DNA from: Azotimanducus sp965199815
Lineage (GTDB): Bacteria; Pseudomonadota; Gammaproteobacteria; Pseudomonadales; Azotimanducaceae
NCBI GenBank assembly: GCA_965199815.1
Contig: CBDATE010000033.1
Span: 186,001 to 250,000, forward strand
Direction: 5' to 3'
Length of the DNA stretch: 64,000 bases
Positions within the stretch are counted from its first letter, which is position 1. Every line of letters starts with the position of its first letter. Below are positions 1-9,125 of this stretch, piece after piece. A program made the translations under genes and the position numbers. Below the pieces are notes generated by a model. It saw nothing but the letters and a program-made list of their open reading frames with translations, ran no database searches and had not been told where the DNA came from.

Positions 1-1307
1 TGCAACACGGCATGGATCGGGCGCGCCAGCTTGTGGCCGAGATCACCGGTGCCCGCCTGGGGCCGGTCACTCTGCGCGAATCGGTGCAGAATCTGCCGCG
101 CAGATCTGCAATCACATTACGACAGGCACAGGTCAGGAGGCTCACGGGTGAGAACATCAAGCCGACCTTTGTCAGCGATGGACTCAGGCGGCTGCAATTC
201 GAGGTGAAGGAAGCATCGCAGGATTCCTGGAGCGTAACGGCACCTGCACACAGATTCGATATAGAAGGGGAAGCGGATCTGGTGGAAGAAGTGGCGCGGC
301 TGCATGGCTTCGAGCGCATCCCGTCGGTGCCCTCTGGCGGGATTCGTGCCGCCCGCGAGCTGGCGCGCCCGTCTCGTGTTGTGCGCGAATTCCTGGCAGC
401 GCAGGGCTATCATGAAGTCATCAGCTACAGTTTCCTGCCGCAATCCCTGGTCGAGATGCTGCCGGGCGTTTCCGCCCCCGTGAGCCTGCAAAACCCCATG
501 TCGAGCGATCAGGCGGTCATGCGCAGTAGCCTTGTCCCGGGGCTCTTGCGCACCTTGACGCACAATCTCTCGAGGCAACACTCGCGTACCCGGCTGTTTG
601 AAGTCGGTCGGGTCTTTCTCGCCCCCGATGCCAACATGGAGCATCAGCCGCTACGCGTTGCCGCCGTGCATTGCGGAAGCCTGTGGCCCGAATCCTGGAA
701 TCAGGATGCCCGTGATGTGGACTTCTTCGACCTCAAGGGCGATGTCGAGCGCCTCCTCGAAGAAATCTGTGGTGTCGGCGCACAGACCAGTACGCAGACT
801 GGTACACAGATACGCTGGCTGCGCAGTACTCATGCGCTGTGTCATCCCGGCAGAGGGGCCCGTTTGCTACTCGACGGCTGCGACGCAGGGGTTGTTGCGC
901 AGTTGCATCCTGACGCGGCTGATGCCCTGCAGATCGAGCATCCTGTGTGCTACTTCGAGCTTGATTGTGAGGTATTGACGCGCCGTCAAGCGGGTACATT
1001 CGTCGAGCCTTCCCGCTTTCCGCGAGTACGTCGCGATCTGGCAGTTCTGGTCAATCGCGATCTGGAAGCGGCCGAGATTGAACATGCTGTGCGCGCTGCC
1101 GCGGATGAAATTCTCTGTGACTTCGGTGTCTTTGATGTATATTCAGGTCCCGGTATTGCAGAGCGAGAAAAAAGCATCGCCATTCGGCTCCTGTTCCAGT
1201 CCCGTACCCGAACGCTCAAGGACGAGGAAGTCTCCGGGCGCGTTGCCCTCATCGTGGATGCGCTGCGTACACACTGCGGTGCCACTCTTCGCGGGGCCCT
1301 GGCGTGA
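1..1307 (+). CDS. pheT: phenylalanyl-tRNA synthetase beta subunit (3' part)
   Basis: Class II synthetase beta chain that, with PheS, charges tRNA-Phe in the cytoplasm. The reading frame is open from the first bases of the window, so the N-terminal part (about 350 residues of a family length near 790) lies upstream. What remains shows the B5 region with the VTAPAHRFDIEGEADLVEEV segment, the synthetase-like core (SLQNPMSSDQAVMRSSLVPG), and a C-terminal FDX-ACB anticodon-binding domain beginning near SRFPRVRRDLAVLV. It ends 3 bases before ihfA, the usual pheST-ihfA arrangement. Recognition rests on the domain order and neighbour; I am confident. Confidence 0.97.
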   Translation, partial: QHGMDRARQLVAEITGARLGPVTLRESVQNLPRRSAITLRQAQVRRLTGENIKPTFVSDGLRRLQFEVKEASQDSWSVTAPAHRFDIEGEADLVEEVARLHGFERIPSVPSGGIRAARELARPSRVVREFLAAQGYHEVISYSFLPQSLVEMLPGVSAPVSLQNPMSSDQAVMRSSLVPGLLRTLTHNLSRQHSRTRLFEVGRVFLAPDANMEHQPLRVAAVHCGSLWPESWNQDARDVDFFDLKGDVERLLEEICGVGAQTSTQTGTQIRWLRSTHALCHPGRGARLLLDGCDAGVVAQLHPDAADALQIEHPVCYFELDCEVLTRRQAGTFVEPSRFPRVRRDLAVLVNRDLEAAEIEHAVRAAADEILCDFGVFDVYSGPGIAEREKSIAIRLLFQSRTRTLKDEEVSGRVALIVDALRTHCGATLRGALA

Positions 1308-1310
1308 CGC

Positions 1311-1652
1311 ATGTCTGATTCGGCAAGACAAGGCAAGACGCTGACCAGAGCGGAGATTATCAACCGCCTGCATCTGGATCTCGGCTTGAGTAAACGCGAA
1401 GCCCGGCACATGACCGAGCATTTTTTTGAACAGATCGTCAGGAGTCTGGAAAACGATGAGCCTGTCAAGCTGTCCGGCTTCGGAAATTTTGTCTTGTGGA
1501 GAAAGCGCGCACGAATCGGGCGTAATCCCAGGACAGGCATCGAGGCAACCATCGCTGCGCGCCGTGTGGTGACCTTCAAGCCGGGAAAGAAGCTGCGTAA
1601 CCGGGTGCGGCGAGTACGAACACAATTCCCGAACGATTCAGAGAGCGTCTGA
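1311..1652 (+). CDS. ihfA: integration host factor alpha subunit
   Basis: Nucleoid protein that forms a heterodimer with IhfB and bends DNA sharply at specific sites. The 113-residue protein has the HU/IHF fold: N-terminal helices (LTRAEIINRLHLDLGLSKRE), the SGFGNF turn, and the beta arm with GRNPRTG, whose proline (about residue 73) intercalates into DNA. It is roughly a dozen residues longer than typical IhfA (about 100), with small extensions at both ends. The ATG start lies 3 bases after pheT, which suggests cotranscription. Confidence 0.96.
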   Translation: MSDSARQGKTLTRAEIINRLHLDLGLSKREARHMTEHFFEQIVRSLENDEPVKLSGFGNFVLWRKRARIGRNPRTGIEATIAARRVVTFKPGKKLRNRVRRVRTQFPNDSESV

Positions 1653-1703
1653 AGACACCTCTGTCCACATACCAAGAGGAGATTCAGGAGCAGGGGGCGG
1701 CGA

Positions 1704-2123
1704 GTGCATACGCCAGACGCATCACAGGCACCAGATGCAGGGCACCAGGATGTGCTCGGCAAGGATGCCCCGCTTGAACCGATCCCGAACAAGCTGTACT
1801 TCACGATTGGTGAAGTGAGCGAGTTGTGCGCGGTGCCCGCGCATGTGCTGCGCTATTGGGAGCGCAAGGTGCCGCAACTGTCACAGGTGTCACGACGCAA
1901 TAATCGGCGTTATTACAAGCGGCAGGATGTCATGAAGGTCAGGCGCATGAGAGAGCTCGTGTACGGTCGGGGAATGACCATCAAGGGAGCCATACAGGCG
2001 CTCAAGGAGCGTCAGGCATCGAAAGAGTCGCAGGCCGAACCACGCGCCCGACACGAACTGCGCAGCATTCGCCAGGGATTGCAGGAAGTATCGCGCCTGC
2101 TGGCACGAAGCCTGAAGAACTGA
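1704..2123 (+). CDS. MerR-family transcriptional regulator
   Basis: Predicted DNA-binding regulator of 139 residues with a GTG start. An N-terminal tail of about 30 residues precedes a MerR winged helix-turn-helix (YFTIGEVSELCAVPAHVLRY, then RRNNRRYYKRQDV and a wing region to about residue 100). The C-terminus is short, with no visible metal or ligand-binding cysteines, so the effector is unknown. A MerR gene directly after ihfA and before tRNA-Pro is a conserved order in Pseudomonas-like genomes. No self-evident target operator is visible. Confidence 0.88.
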   Translation: MHTPDASQAPDAGHQDVLGKDAPLEPIPNKLYFTIGEVSELCAVPAHVLRYWERKVPQLSQVSRRNNRRYYKRQDVMKVRRMRELVYGRGMTIKGAIQALKERQASKESQAEPRARHELRSIRQGLQEVSRLLARSLKN

Positions 2124-2156
2124 ATCCGGCGCACACGGCAGCTTTCGAGATCGTAA

Positions 2157-2162
2157 TAGAAT
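2157..2162 (+). promoter_or_regulatory. candidate -10 element for tRNA-Pro
   Basis: TAGAAT lies 12 bases before the mature 5' end of the tRNA, the right place for a sigma70 -10 box. I do not see a convincing -35 box at the proper distance, so this is tentative. Confidence 0.35.
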
Positions 2163-2174
2163 GCCGAGCTGACT

Positions 2175-2251
2175 CGGGACGTAGCGCAGTCTGGTAGCGC
2201 ACCACACTGGGGGTGTGGTGGTCGCAGGTTCAAATCCTGTCGTCCCGACCA
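2175..2251 (+). tRNA. tRNA-Pro (anticodon GGG)
   Basis: A 77-base cloverleaf. The acceptor stem CGGGACG (2175-2181) pairs with CGTCCCG (2241-2247), followed by discriminator A and an encoded CCA (2249-2251). The anticodon stem CCACA/TGTGG encloses the loop CTGGGGG, giving anticodon GGG, which reads CCC. The T arm contains GGTTCAAATCC. It sits between the MerR gene and uvrC. Confidence 0.97.
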
Positions 2252-2306
2252 ACAGCAATAATCAGTAGAATCATCACGAACTCTGCACAAATCAATTGAG
2301 CAGGAC

Positions 2307-4157
2307 ATGGGGACGCCCGCGCGCGACCTCGCATTTGACAAAACATCGTTTCTGCGCTCACTGACCAGAAAGCCCGGGGTGTATCGCATGTTGGATGTGG
2401 CGGGCAATGTCCTCTATGTAGGCAAGGCGCGCAATCTGAAGAAGCGCGTGTCGAGTTATTTTTCCAGGACCCGACTGCCAGCCAGGACTCGTGCCATGGT
2501 TCGCCGTATCCATGGTGTCGAGGTCACGGTCACGCACAGCGAGTCGGAAGCCCTGCTGCTCGAACAATCGCTCATCAAGCGGCTCGAGCCCCCATACAAC
2601 GTGATATTTCGTGATAACAAAACCTATCCGTTCATTCATCTCTCTGACCATCCGCAGTTTCCGCGCCTCAGCTTCTATCGGGGTGCGCGCAAGGAATCTG
2701 GTCGATATTTCGGGCCTTTCCCGAATACGCATGCCGCTCGCAAGAGTCTGACAATATTGCAGCGTCTGTTTACCTTGCGCACCTGTGAGGACAGCTTCTT
2801 TGACAAGCGGACAAGGCCATGTCTCGAGCATCAGATCAAGCGCTGCAGTGCTCCCTGTGTCGGCAAGATTGATGCCGCCACCTATGCAGAGGACACCCAG
2901 CATGCCGTCATGTTTCTCGAAGGACGTAATCGAGCGGTTCTGGACGAATTCACTGATGCCATGAATCAGGCATCGGAAAGGCTGGAATTCGAAACGGCGG
3001 CTCGCAAGCGTGACCAGATTGCCTGGCTGCAAAAAATTCAGGAACAGCAGAGTGTGTACACAAGTGACGGCGACCTTGATGTGCTCGCCGCACGCACCGG
3101 CCCCGGTATGGCGTGTGTGCACGGGCTCTTTATTCGTGCCGGTATGCTGATTGGGCAGAAGTCCTGGTTCCCGCAAGACAGCTTGCAGCAACAGGCACCG
3201 GAAGTACTCGAATCCTTTGTATCGCAGTATTATCTCGGTGGTGTCGGCATGGATGTGCCGCACATGATTCTCACGGAGACCCCGCTGGAGGTCGGCGCTT
3301 TACTGGCCGAGATGCTTTCCGAGCGGGCAGGCAGGAAGGTCAGGATTTCGAGCCGGGTCAGGGGGCGACGCAGGCGCTGGCTCGAGGCAGCCGCCGAGAA
3401 TGCCAGTGCGCAGCTGAGTGCGCGTCTGGCAAAGAAGCAAACGGTCGTGGAGAGAATGATGGCGCTTCAGGATTTGCTGGAACTCGATGAGCTTCCCGAT
3501 CATCTTGAATGTTTTGATGTCAGCCACACCTCGGGTGAGGCCACCGTTGCAAGTTGCGTTGTGTTCGATTCCAGTGGGCCGAGAACATCCGACTATCGTC
3601 GCTTCAATATCGAAGGTGTGCAGGACGGAGATGATTATGCCGCCATGCGCCAGGCCTTGAGCAGGCGCTACAGGAGGCTCGCCAGGGGTGAAGGGCAGAT
3701 GCCGAAGGTGCTGGTTCTTGATGGCGGGTCGGCGCAGGTCAAGGTGGCAGTTTCGGTGCTCACCGAGCTCGGCATCGTCCATGGTCCCGATGGCCTGGTC
3801 ATCATTGGTGTATCGAAAGGGCCCGGGCGCCGCCCGGGGCTCGAGTCCTTCACACTGCACGATGGCGCTGAACTTGGAGCCGATGCACACAGCCCGGCCG
3901 TGCACCTGTTGCTGCACCTGCGCGACGAGGCGCACAGATTCGCGCTCGGTGGGCACCGGCAACGCCGCCAGAAAATACGACATCAGTCCGCTCTGGACAT
4001 GATTGACGGTGTGGGCCCCGTGCGCAAGCGCCGACTGCTCCAGCACTTCGGCAGCCTCGCCGCTGTCAAGGGCGCAAGCCTCGAAGAGCTTGCCAAAGTA
4101 CGCGGAGTGAGCCGTTCACTGGCCGCTCATATCAGGGATAATCTTCAGTCCTCATGA
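2307..4157 (+). CDS. uvrC: UvrABC excinuclease subunit C
   Basis: Makes both incisions around DNA lesions in nucleotide excision repair, together with UvrB. The 616-residue length is normal. Visible parts are an N-terminal GIY-YIG nuclease (KPGVYRMLDVAGNVLYVGKA, residues about 18-100), a UVR helix pair near residue 220 (LEFETAARKRDQIAWL), the RNase H-like second nuclease (ECFDVSHTSGEA and VLDGGSAQVK), and C-terminal helix-hairpin-helix repeats (IDGVGPVRKRRLLQHFGS). It overlaps pgsA by 4 bases, implying translational coupling, as in many gammaproteobacteria. Confidence 0.98.
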   Translation: MGTPARDLAFDKTSFLRSLTRKPGVYRMLDVAGNVLYVGKARNLKKRVSSYFSRTRLPARTRAMVRRIHGVEVTVTHSESEALLLEQSLIKRLEPPYNVIFRDNKTYPFIHLSDHPQFPRLSFYRGARKESGRYFGPFPNTHAARKSLTILQRLFTLRTCEDSFFDKRTRPCLEHQIKRCSAPCVGKIDAATYAEDTQHAVMFLEGRNRAVLDEFTDAMNQASERLEFETAARKRDQIAWLQKIQEQQSVYTSDGDLDVLAARTGPGMACVHGLFIRAGMLIGQKSWFPQDSLQQQAPEVLESFVSQYYLGGVGMDVPHMILTETPLEVGALLAEMLSERAGRKVRISSRVRGRRRRWLEAAAENASAQLSARLAKKQTVVERMMALQDLLELDELPDHLECFDVSHTSGEATVASCVVFDSSGPRTSDYRRFNIEGVQDGDDYAAMRQALSRRYRRLARGEGQMPKVLVLDGGSAQVKVAVSVLTELGIVHGPDGLVIIGVSKGPGRRPGLESFTLHDGAELGADAHSPAVHLLLHLRDEAHRFALGGHRQRRQKIRHQSALDMIDGVGPVRKRRLLQHFGSLAAVKGASLEELAKVRGVSRSLAAHIRDNLQSS

Positions 4158-4717
4158 ATCTTCCCAATATCCTCTCACTGCTGCGCCTGATTGCCGTGCC
4201 GCTTATGGTCGTGGCCTATCTGCTGCCAGTCAAATGGTCCGGCTTGCTGGCGGCAGCGATCTTTGCACTGGCATCATTCACCGACTTTCTCGATGGCTAT
4301 CTTGCGCGCAGACTCGGTCAGGAGACGCTCCTCGGTGCCTTTCTCGACCCGGTGGCAGACAAGGTGCTGACCGCCACGGCTCTGGTGATGTTGATCGGCA
4401 TACACGGAACCCTGTGGATCATCCTGCCCGGCATGGTCATTATCGGGCGGGAGATTCTGGTCAGCGCCCTGCGTGAATGGATGGCGGAAATGAACCGTCG
4501 CGGTATAGTGCAGGTGAAGACGCTGGGTAAGGTCAAGACGCTCCTGCAGATGCTTGCCATCATCATGCTGTTGTTGTCTCCGGTATCAACCGACAGCCTG
4601 CTCACGCTGACTGGCTATGCACTGCTGCTGATATCGGCAGTGTTCACCCTCTGGTCGATGCTGCAATACCTCAAGGTGGCCTGGCCAACCTTGCTTTCCG
4701 GCAAACAGCGACCATGA
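4154..4717 (+). CDS. pgsA: CDP-diacylglycerol-glycerol-3-phosphate 3-phosphatidyltransferase
   Basis: Inner-membrane enzyme that makes phosphatidylglycerol phosphate from CDP-diacylglycerol and glycerol-3-phosphate, the committed step to phosphatidylglycerol and cardiolipin. The CDP-alcohol phosphotransferase signature is intact around residues 38-70: DGYLAR followed by GAFLDPVADK, supplying the metal-binding aspartates. Several hydrophobic helices cover the 187 residues. The ATG overlaps the uvrC stop codon. Confidence 0.96.
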   Translation: MNLPNILSLLRLIAVPLMVVAYLLPVKWSGLLAAAIFALASFTDFLDGYLARRLGQETLLGAFLDPVADKVLTATALVMLIGIHGTLWIILPGMVIIGREILVSALREWMAEMNRRGIVQVKTLGKVKTLLQMLAIIMLLLSPVSTDSLLTLTGYALLLISAVFTLWSMLQYLKVAWPTLLSGKQRP

Positions 4718-4733
4718 GGTGGCGGGAGCACCC

Positions 4734-5615
4734 TCAAAGGCACACGAAATCAGTACAGACTGGCCTCGCGGGCACCTGCTCGAGGCGAAAGTGCCTGCTC
4801 GCCCAGTCGAGCAGGGAGGCCGGGGAGTGCGCTCGTGGGCGCGGAGGCGACATGCCGAGAAGCTGCATGCACCAGAGAAGATTGCATTTCACCTGGGTTT
4901 CACACAGTGGCGCGACCGGTGTGGCTGCGAGTCGCTTGCTCGCCTTGCGCTGCTGGCTGTCGAGCACTACGGGAATATGCGCGAAGGTCGGGATGGGTAA
5001 CCCGAGGCTCTGCGCCAGGGCCACCTGTCGCGGCGTACTTTCGAGCAGGTCGGCACCTCGCACAACACGCGTCACACCCATGGCTGCATCATCCACAACG
5101 GTTGCGAGGTGATACGCGGCAACCGCATCGCGCCGAAAAACAACGAAATCCCCGCATTCGTGTGCCAGATGTTGTGTAAAGCTGCCCTGCACCAAATCCT
5201 CGATGCTGATCATGACAGCCTGGGCGAGGAATCGTGTGCTCTGGCGGGGGCCAGGGGGAATCCGTGCTCTGCGACAGGTGCCCGGATAGATGCGTTGCTC
5301 GCCGAGCGTCTTTCTCGAGCAGGTGCATTCGAATACCTGTCCGGCTGCGCGCAATGTTGCCAGCGCTTGCGCGTAGAGCGGGGCGCGCCGGCTTTGCCAT
5401 ACGCATGGCGCGTCGCTGATCAGACCATGGCGCTCCAGTGTGGCGATAATCCCGACGGCAGTGTCATGGTCGCTACGCTGAGGGTCGAGATCATCCATGC
5501 GCAACAGCCAGCGGCCACCACGCGATTTGACATCGAGGTAGCTGGCCAGAGCTGTGAGTAGCGAGCCGAAGTGCAGGGGGCCGCTTGGCGTTGGCGCGAA
5601 GCGACCAATTGCCAT
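4734..5615 (-). CDS. gluQ: glutamyl-Q tRNA(Asp) synthetase
   Basis: Truncated GluRS paralogue that attaches glutamate to the queuosine at position 34 of tRNA-Asp. It is 293 residues and has only the catalytic part, no anticodon-binding domain. RFAPTPSGPLHFGSLL carries the HIGH-like site, KASKR near residue 220 is the KMSKS-like loop, and CTCSRKTL plus YPGTC supply the zinc cysteines. I start at MAIGRFAPT; an in-frame upstream start at 5672 would add 19 unlikely residues. It is downstream of dksA on the same strand, the standard dksA-gluQ operon. Confidence 0.93.
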   Translation of the reverse strand: MAIGRFAPTPSGPLHFGSLLTALASYLDVKSRGGRWLLRMDDLDPQRSDHDTAVGIIATLERHGLISDAPCVWQSRRAPLYAQALATLRAAGQVFECTCSRKTLGEQRIYPGTCRRARIPPGPRQSTRFLAQAVMISIEDLVQGSFTQHLAHECGDFVVFRRDAVAAYHLATVVDDAAMGVTRVVRGADLLESTPRQVALAQSLGLPIPTFAHIPVVLDSQQRKASKRLAATPVAPLCETQVKCNLLWCMQLLGMSPPRPRAHSPASLLDWASRHFRLEQVPARPVCTDFVCL

Positions 5616-5696
5616 GTCACGCTGACGGTCATGGCAGGATTTGACATGATGTCCCGATGCCAGTAACAACACGCTGACGCTGCGCCAACCGCTGGC

Positions 5697-6134
5697 CTAC
5701 CCGCTGAGTTGGCGCTCCTTCATCTCGTCAATGGTCTTGCAATCAACGCATTGATTTGCCGTCGGACGCGCTTCGAGCCTGCGAATACCGATCTCGACAC
5801 CGCAGGTGTCGCAGTAGCCGTAATCACCCTGGTCCAGACGGTCCACAGTTGCATCGATCTTGCGTATCAGCTTGCGTTCACGATCTCGCGTACGCAGCTC
5901 GAGGCTGAATTCCTCTTCCTGGGTGGCTCTGTCTGCGGGGTCCGGAAACTGGGTGGCTCCACCTTTCATGTGATCGACCGTGCGGTCCACTTCTTCCATG
6001 AGCTGTTGTCGCCAGGAGAGCAGGATGTGACGAAAATGCCCGAGCTGCTGATTACTCATGTAGGGCTCATTCTTCGCCAGTTCGTAAGGCTTGAAGGTTT
6101 TGAAAACCGAGTCCGATGTATGTTGCTCAATCAT
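5697..6134 (-). CDS. dksA: RNA polymerase-binding transcription factor DksA
   Basis: Binds the secondary channel of RNA polymerase and, with ppGpp, represses rRNA and activates amino-acid promoters. At 145 residues it matches the family length. The coiled-coil tip has PDPADRA with aspartates 65 and 68; the zinc finger uses CDTC (108, 111) and CVDC (129, 132); RRLEARPTA is the invariant C-terminal stretch. The start MIEQHTSDS is chosen by comparison with the E. coli protein; an upstream in-frame extension to 6257 is not family-like. Confidence 0.96.
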   Translation of the reverse strand: MIEQHTSDSVFKTFKPYELAKNEPYMSNQQLGHFRHILLSWRQQLMEEVDRTVDHMKGGATQFPDPADRATQEEEFSLELRTRDRERKLIRKIDATVDRLDQGDYGYCDTCGVEIGIRRLEARPTANQCVDCKTIDEMKERQLSG

Positions 6135-6257
6135 GGCGTTCAAGGTGTCATATCCAAGGGTAGGGAGGGGCCAAATCCGGGTGGTTGCGCATGCGGGGGA
6201 TGCAAAGTACCAGAAGTCGAAGGCTTTGGCTACAGCAGGAATTGTGCGTCCGCGCAA

Positions 6258-7292
6258 TTACCCCCCGTGGCGCAGCCAGTCCACATTCTGGCAGAGCGCG
6301 GCATAGGCATGCGGATGTGGAAATCGAGCGCCGAACTGACTGACGATGTGCGCGGCAGCCAGATTGCCGAACTCGATCATGTGTTGCGGCCCGCCACCGC
6401 GTGCCCGGGCGAACAAGGCAGCGCCTGCATAGACATCGCCGGCACCGGTGGTGTCTATTGCGTTGGCTACAGCGGCATCACATGCATGGTGTACGCCTTC
6501 ATGTACGCACAGGCTGCCATGTGCGCCCAGCGTGATATGCACGTAGTCTGCTATCTCGCCGAACTGCGCCGCGGCCAAGTCGAGCCTGTCCGTATCGGCC
6601 CATTGCAGGGCTTCCTGCAGGTTGCAGAAAAGATGCGTGATACCGCCCTCGACAAAGGCTTCGAGCTGTGTGCGGAAATGTTCAACCATGCTGACATCGG
6701 AGAGCGACAGTGCGGTATCGAGGCCAGATGAACGCGCCAGTTGCAGCGCGCGCAAGGAGGTCTCGGCAGAGACAGGGCTACTGGCGAGGTATCCTTCCAG
6801 ATAGAACACATCGGCTGCGGCGAGTGCGCGCTCATCGAGGTCCTGTTCACGCAGTTCTGCGGACACGCCGAGATGCGTGAGCATGGTGCGCTGTGCATCG
6901 TCGCTGATCAGCACCAGACACTGGCCGCTGATGCCATGCGTTGAATCGTCCCGGGCTTCAGGCAGTCTGCCGGTTGCAACGCCGTAGCGCGCCAGGTCGC
7001 GCGTGAACCAGTGGCCAGCCGCATCGTTCGCCACGCGCCCGCAGAAGTGGGCTTCGCCGCCGAATCCGGCGTAGGAAGCTGCCGAGTTGGCAGCCGAGCC
7101 TCCGCCCAGGCGGCGCCCTGCATCGTTTCCCGAATGCGCAAGCAATTCGGTCAATGATGCTCTGTGACTGGCGAGGCTGTCGGCATCTATCAGGTGCATC
7201 TGCCCCTTGGCCAGGTCATGCGCCGCGAGCAGCGCGTCGGTCACCTGAAACTCATCGTCGATGAGTGCGTTGCCGAGTGCGAAGAGTCGCAT
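6258..7292 (-). CDS. PfkB-family carbohydrate kinase, adenosine kinase-like
   Basis: Ribokinase-fold kinase of 344 residues, most like bacterial adenosine kinases, which would phosphorylate adenosine to AMP with ATP. Signature 1 is RLGGGSAANSAASYAGFGG (residues about 60-80) and signature 2 is DTTGAGDVYAGAAL near residue 285, containing the catalytic aspartate and the anion hole. The ATG at 7292 follows the hemL stop by 2 bases; a TTG at 7298 would also be in frame. Substrate assignment is by overall resemblance, so ribose or other sugars cannot be excluded. Confidence 0.85.
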   Translation of the reverse strand: MRLFALGNALIDDEFQVTDALLAAHDLAKGQMHLIDADSLASHRASLTELLAHSGNDAGRRLGGGSAANSAASYAGFGGEAHFCGRVANDAAGHWFTRDLARYGVATGRLPEARDDSTHGISGQCLVLISDDAQRTMLTHLGVSAELREQDLDERALAAADVFYLEGYLASSPVSAETSLRALQLARSSGLDTALSLSDVSMVEHFRTQLEAFVEGGITHLFCNLQEALQWADTDRLDLAAAQFGEIADYVHITLGAHGSLCVHEGVHHACDAAVANAIDTTGAGDVYAGAALFARARGGGPQHMIEFGNLAAAHIVSQFGARFPHPHAYAALCQNVDWLRHGG

Positions 7293-7294
7293 CC

Positions 7295-8587
7295 TCAAGC
7301 CAGTTCGGCGAAACTTGCCGTGGCGGCGGCCAGTGTCTGATCGATCTCGGCCTCTGTGTGTGCGGCCGAGATGAACAGGGTTTCATATGCCGAAGGCGGT
7401 AGATATATGCCTCGTCGCAGCAGCGCGTGAAAGAACCGGGCGTAGGCGGCTGTATCCACATGTGCGACTTCGCGGTAGCCGCTCACCGGTGCGTACCCGC
7501 CGAAGAAGAGTCCGATCATCCCGCACACGTGGGTGACTTCGAGCGCAACACCGGCGCGCCTGGCCGCGGTATCGAGTCCGCGCGCGAGGTGCTCGGTTGT
7601 TGCCTGCAACCGCTGGTAGAATCCGGGTGCCTCGAGGCGGTTCAGGACCGCAAGCCCGGCTGCCACGGCGACCGGATTCCCGGACAGGGTACCGGCTTGA
7701 TAGACCGGCCCTTGTGGTGCGATGTGCGCCATGATGTCGGCGCGACCACCGAAGGCACCTATCGGCAGCCCGCCACCGATAATCTTGCCCAGAGTCATCA
7801 TGTCCGGGGTGATGCCGTACAGTCTCGCCGCGCTGCCAAGCGAGACGCGAAAGCCGCTCATGACCTCATCAAATATGAGCAGGGCACCCGTATCTTCGGT
7901 GAGATGTCGAAGTCGCGCCAGAAACCCGGCATGTGCCGGAATGCAGCCCATGTTGCCGGCGACAGGTTCGAGAATCACCGCAGCAATGCGCTCTCCATAG
8001 GTTGCAAATGCCTGGTCTATATCTGCGATGCTGTTGAATTCGATGTTCAGGGTGTCCTTGACCACGCCTTCGGGGACACCGGGCGAACCCGGAATTCCCA
8101 GGGTGAGGACACCTGAACCGGCACCGAGCAGCAGGGCATCCACATGCCCGTGGTAGCAGCCCTGGAATTTCACGATGAGGTCGCGTCCCGTGAATCCGCG
8201 CGCCAGCCTGAGGGCGCTCATGGTCGCCTCGGTGCCCGAGTTCACCAGCCGCACTGCGTGCACACCGGGTGCGTGAGTCACGAGCTTGGCAGCAAGCGCT
8301 GTTTCTCCCTGAGTGGGGGCACCGAAACCTATGGCTTGCTCTGCCTGCGCCGTGATCGCATCGCGCACATCGGGCGACGAGTGACCGAGGATCATGCACC
8401 CCCAGGAGCCCACATAATCTATATAGCGGTTGCCATCAATGTCAGTCAGGTGCGGGCCCTGGCCGCTGTGAAAATAGATCGGGTTTCCGCCCACCCCCTG
8501 AAACGCACGCACGGGCGAATTCACACCGCCCGGAATGCAGGCGCGGGCCGCCTCGAAAGCCTGAACTGAACGGCTGTGACGGGTCAT
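7295..8587 (-). CDS. hemL: glutamate-1-semialdehyde 2,1-aminomutase
   Basis: PLP enzyme that converts glutamate-1-semialdehyde to 5-aminolevulinate in the C5 haem pathway. The 430 residues show the class III aminotransferase fold, GGVNSPVRAF at the N-terminus, FDEVMSGFR, and MMTLGKIIGGGLPIGAFGG with the PLP lysine. Its ATG overlaps the hemJ stop by four bases, so an early and a late haem step are translationally linked. Confidence 0.97.
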   Translation of the reverse strand: MTRHSRSVQAFEAARACIPGGVNSPVRAFQGVGGNPIYFHSGQGPHLTDIDGNRYIDYVGSWGCMILGHSSPDVRDAITAQAEQAIGFGAPTQGETALAAKLVTHAPGVHAVRLVNSGTEATMSALRLARGFTGRDLIVKFQGCYHGHVDALLLGAGSGVLTLGIPGSPGVPEGVVKDTLNIEFNSIADIDQAFATYGERIAAVILEPVAGNMGCIPAHAGFLARLRHLTEDTGALLIFDEVMSGFRVSLGSAARLYGITPDMMTLGKIIGGGLPIGAFGGRADIMAHIAPQGPVYQAGTLSGNPVAVAAGLAVLNRLEAPGFYQRLQATTEHLARGLDTAARRAGVALEVTHVCGMIGLFFGGYAPVSGYREVAHVDTAAYARFFHALLRRGIYLPPSAYETLFISAAHTEAEIDQTLAAATASFAELA

Positions 8588-9042
8588 GGCGAAGAGGCCC
8601 AGGGGCGAACGAAGGTCAGGACCAGGATGAAGAGCAGAAGCAGTGTCGGCACTTCATTCATGATGCGAAATCCTGCTGCGCGCTGCAGGTTCGTCCCGGA
8701 AGCAAACTGCCGCGCCATGCGATAACACCAGAAGTGGAACAGTATCAGCATCAGTACGAATACGAGTTTGACGAGAAACCAATTCTGGCCGAGATAGGCG
8801 GCAGGATACAAGAGCACTATCGCCGTGCCAAAGGCAATCGTCAGTACTGCGGCAGGCAGCATGATGATTTTCAGGAGTCGCTGCTCCATGAGCACGAATC
8901 GTTCCCGCGAGATGCGATCTTCGGCCTCGGCGTGATAGACAAACAGGCGCGGCAGATAAAAGAGTCCAGCGAACCAGGCGATTACGCCAAAAAGATGAAA
9001 AACCTTGAGCCAAGCCACCGGAATTCGATTGCGAACTGTCAA
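8584..9042 (-). CDS. hemJ: protoporphyrinogen oxidase HemJ-like membrane protein
   Basis: Small inner-membrane protein of 152 residues in the UPF0093/HemJ family, which oxidises protoporphyrinogen IX to protoporphyrin IX. It has four hydrophobic segments and the conserved N-terminal VFHLFGVIAWFAGLFYLPRL with its histidine and the following VYHAEAE, plus a conserved basic turn (CYRMARQF). The start used here is a TTG with no clear Shine-Dalgarno sequence, so the exact N-terminus is uncertain; GTG eight codons later is an alternative. Overlap with hemL supports a haem role. Confidence 0.87.
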   Translation of the reverse strand: MTVRNRIPVAWLKVFHLFGVIAWFAGLFYLPRLFVYHAEAEDRISRERFVLMEQRLLKIIMLPAAVLTIAFGTAIVLLYPAAYLGQNWFLVKLVFVLMLILFHFWCYRMARQFASGTNLQRAAGFRIMNEVPTLLLLFILVLTFVRPWASSP

Positions 9043-9070
9043 AGAGCATCATTATTTCATGCTCGCGGGC

Positions 9071-9098
9071 TTTTGGTACTTGACAAACTTTATATACT
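9071..9098 (+). promoter_or_regulatory. candidate promoter for erpA
   Basis: A TATACT -10-like hexamer (9093-9098) has a weak TTTTGG-like -35 16 bases upstream. A perfect TTGACA (9080-9085) is also present but only 7 bases from that -10, too close to work with it. The region lies between divergent hemJ and erpA. No IscR site is evident. Confidence 0.3.
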
Positions 9099-9125
9099 GC
9101 AATTGATGCCAAGGAATACAGCCTC

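Noticed and set aside
9080..9098. TTGACA and TATACT as one promoter
   Set aside because: The hexamers are only 7 bases apart, too close for sigma70.
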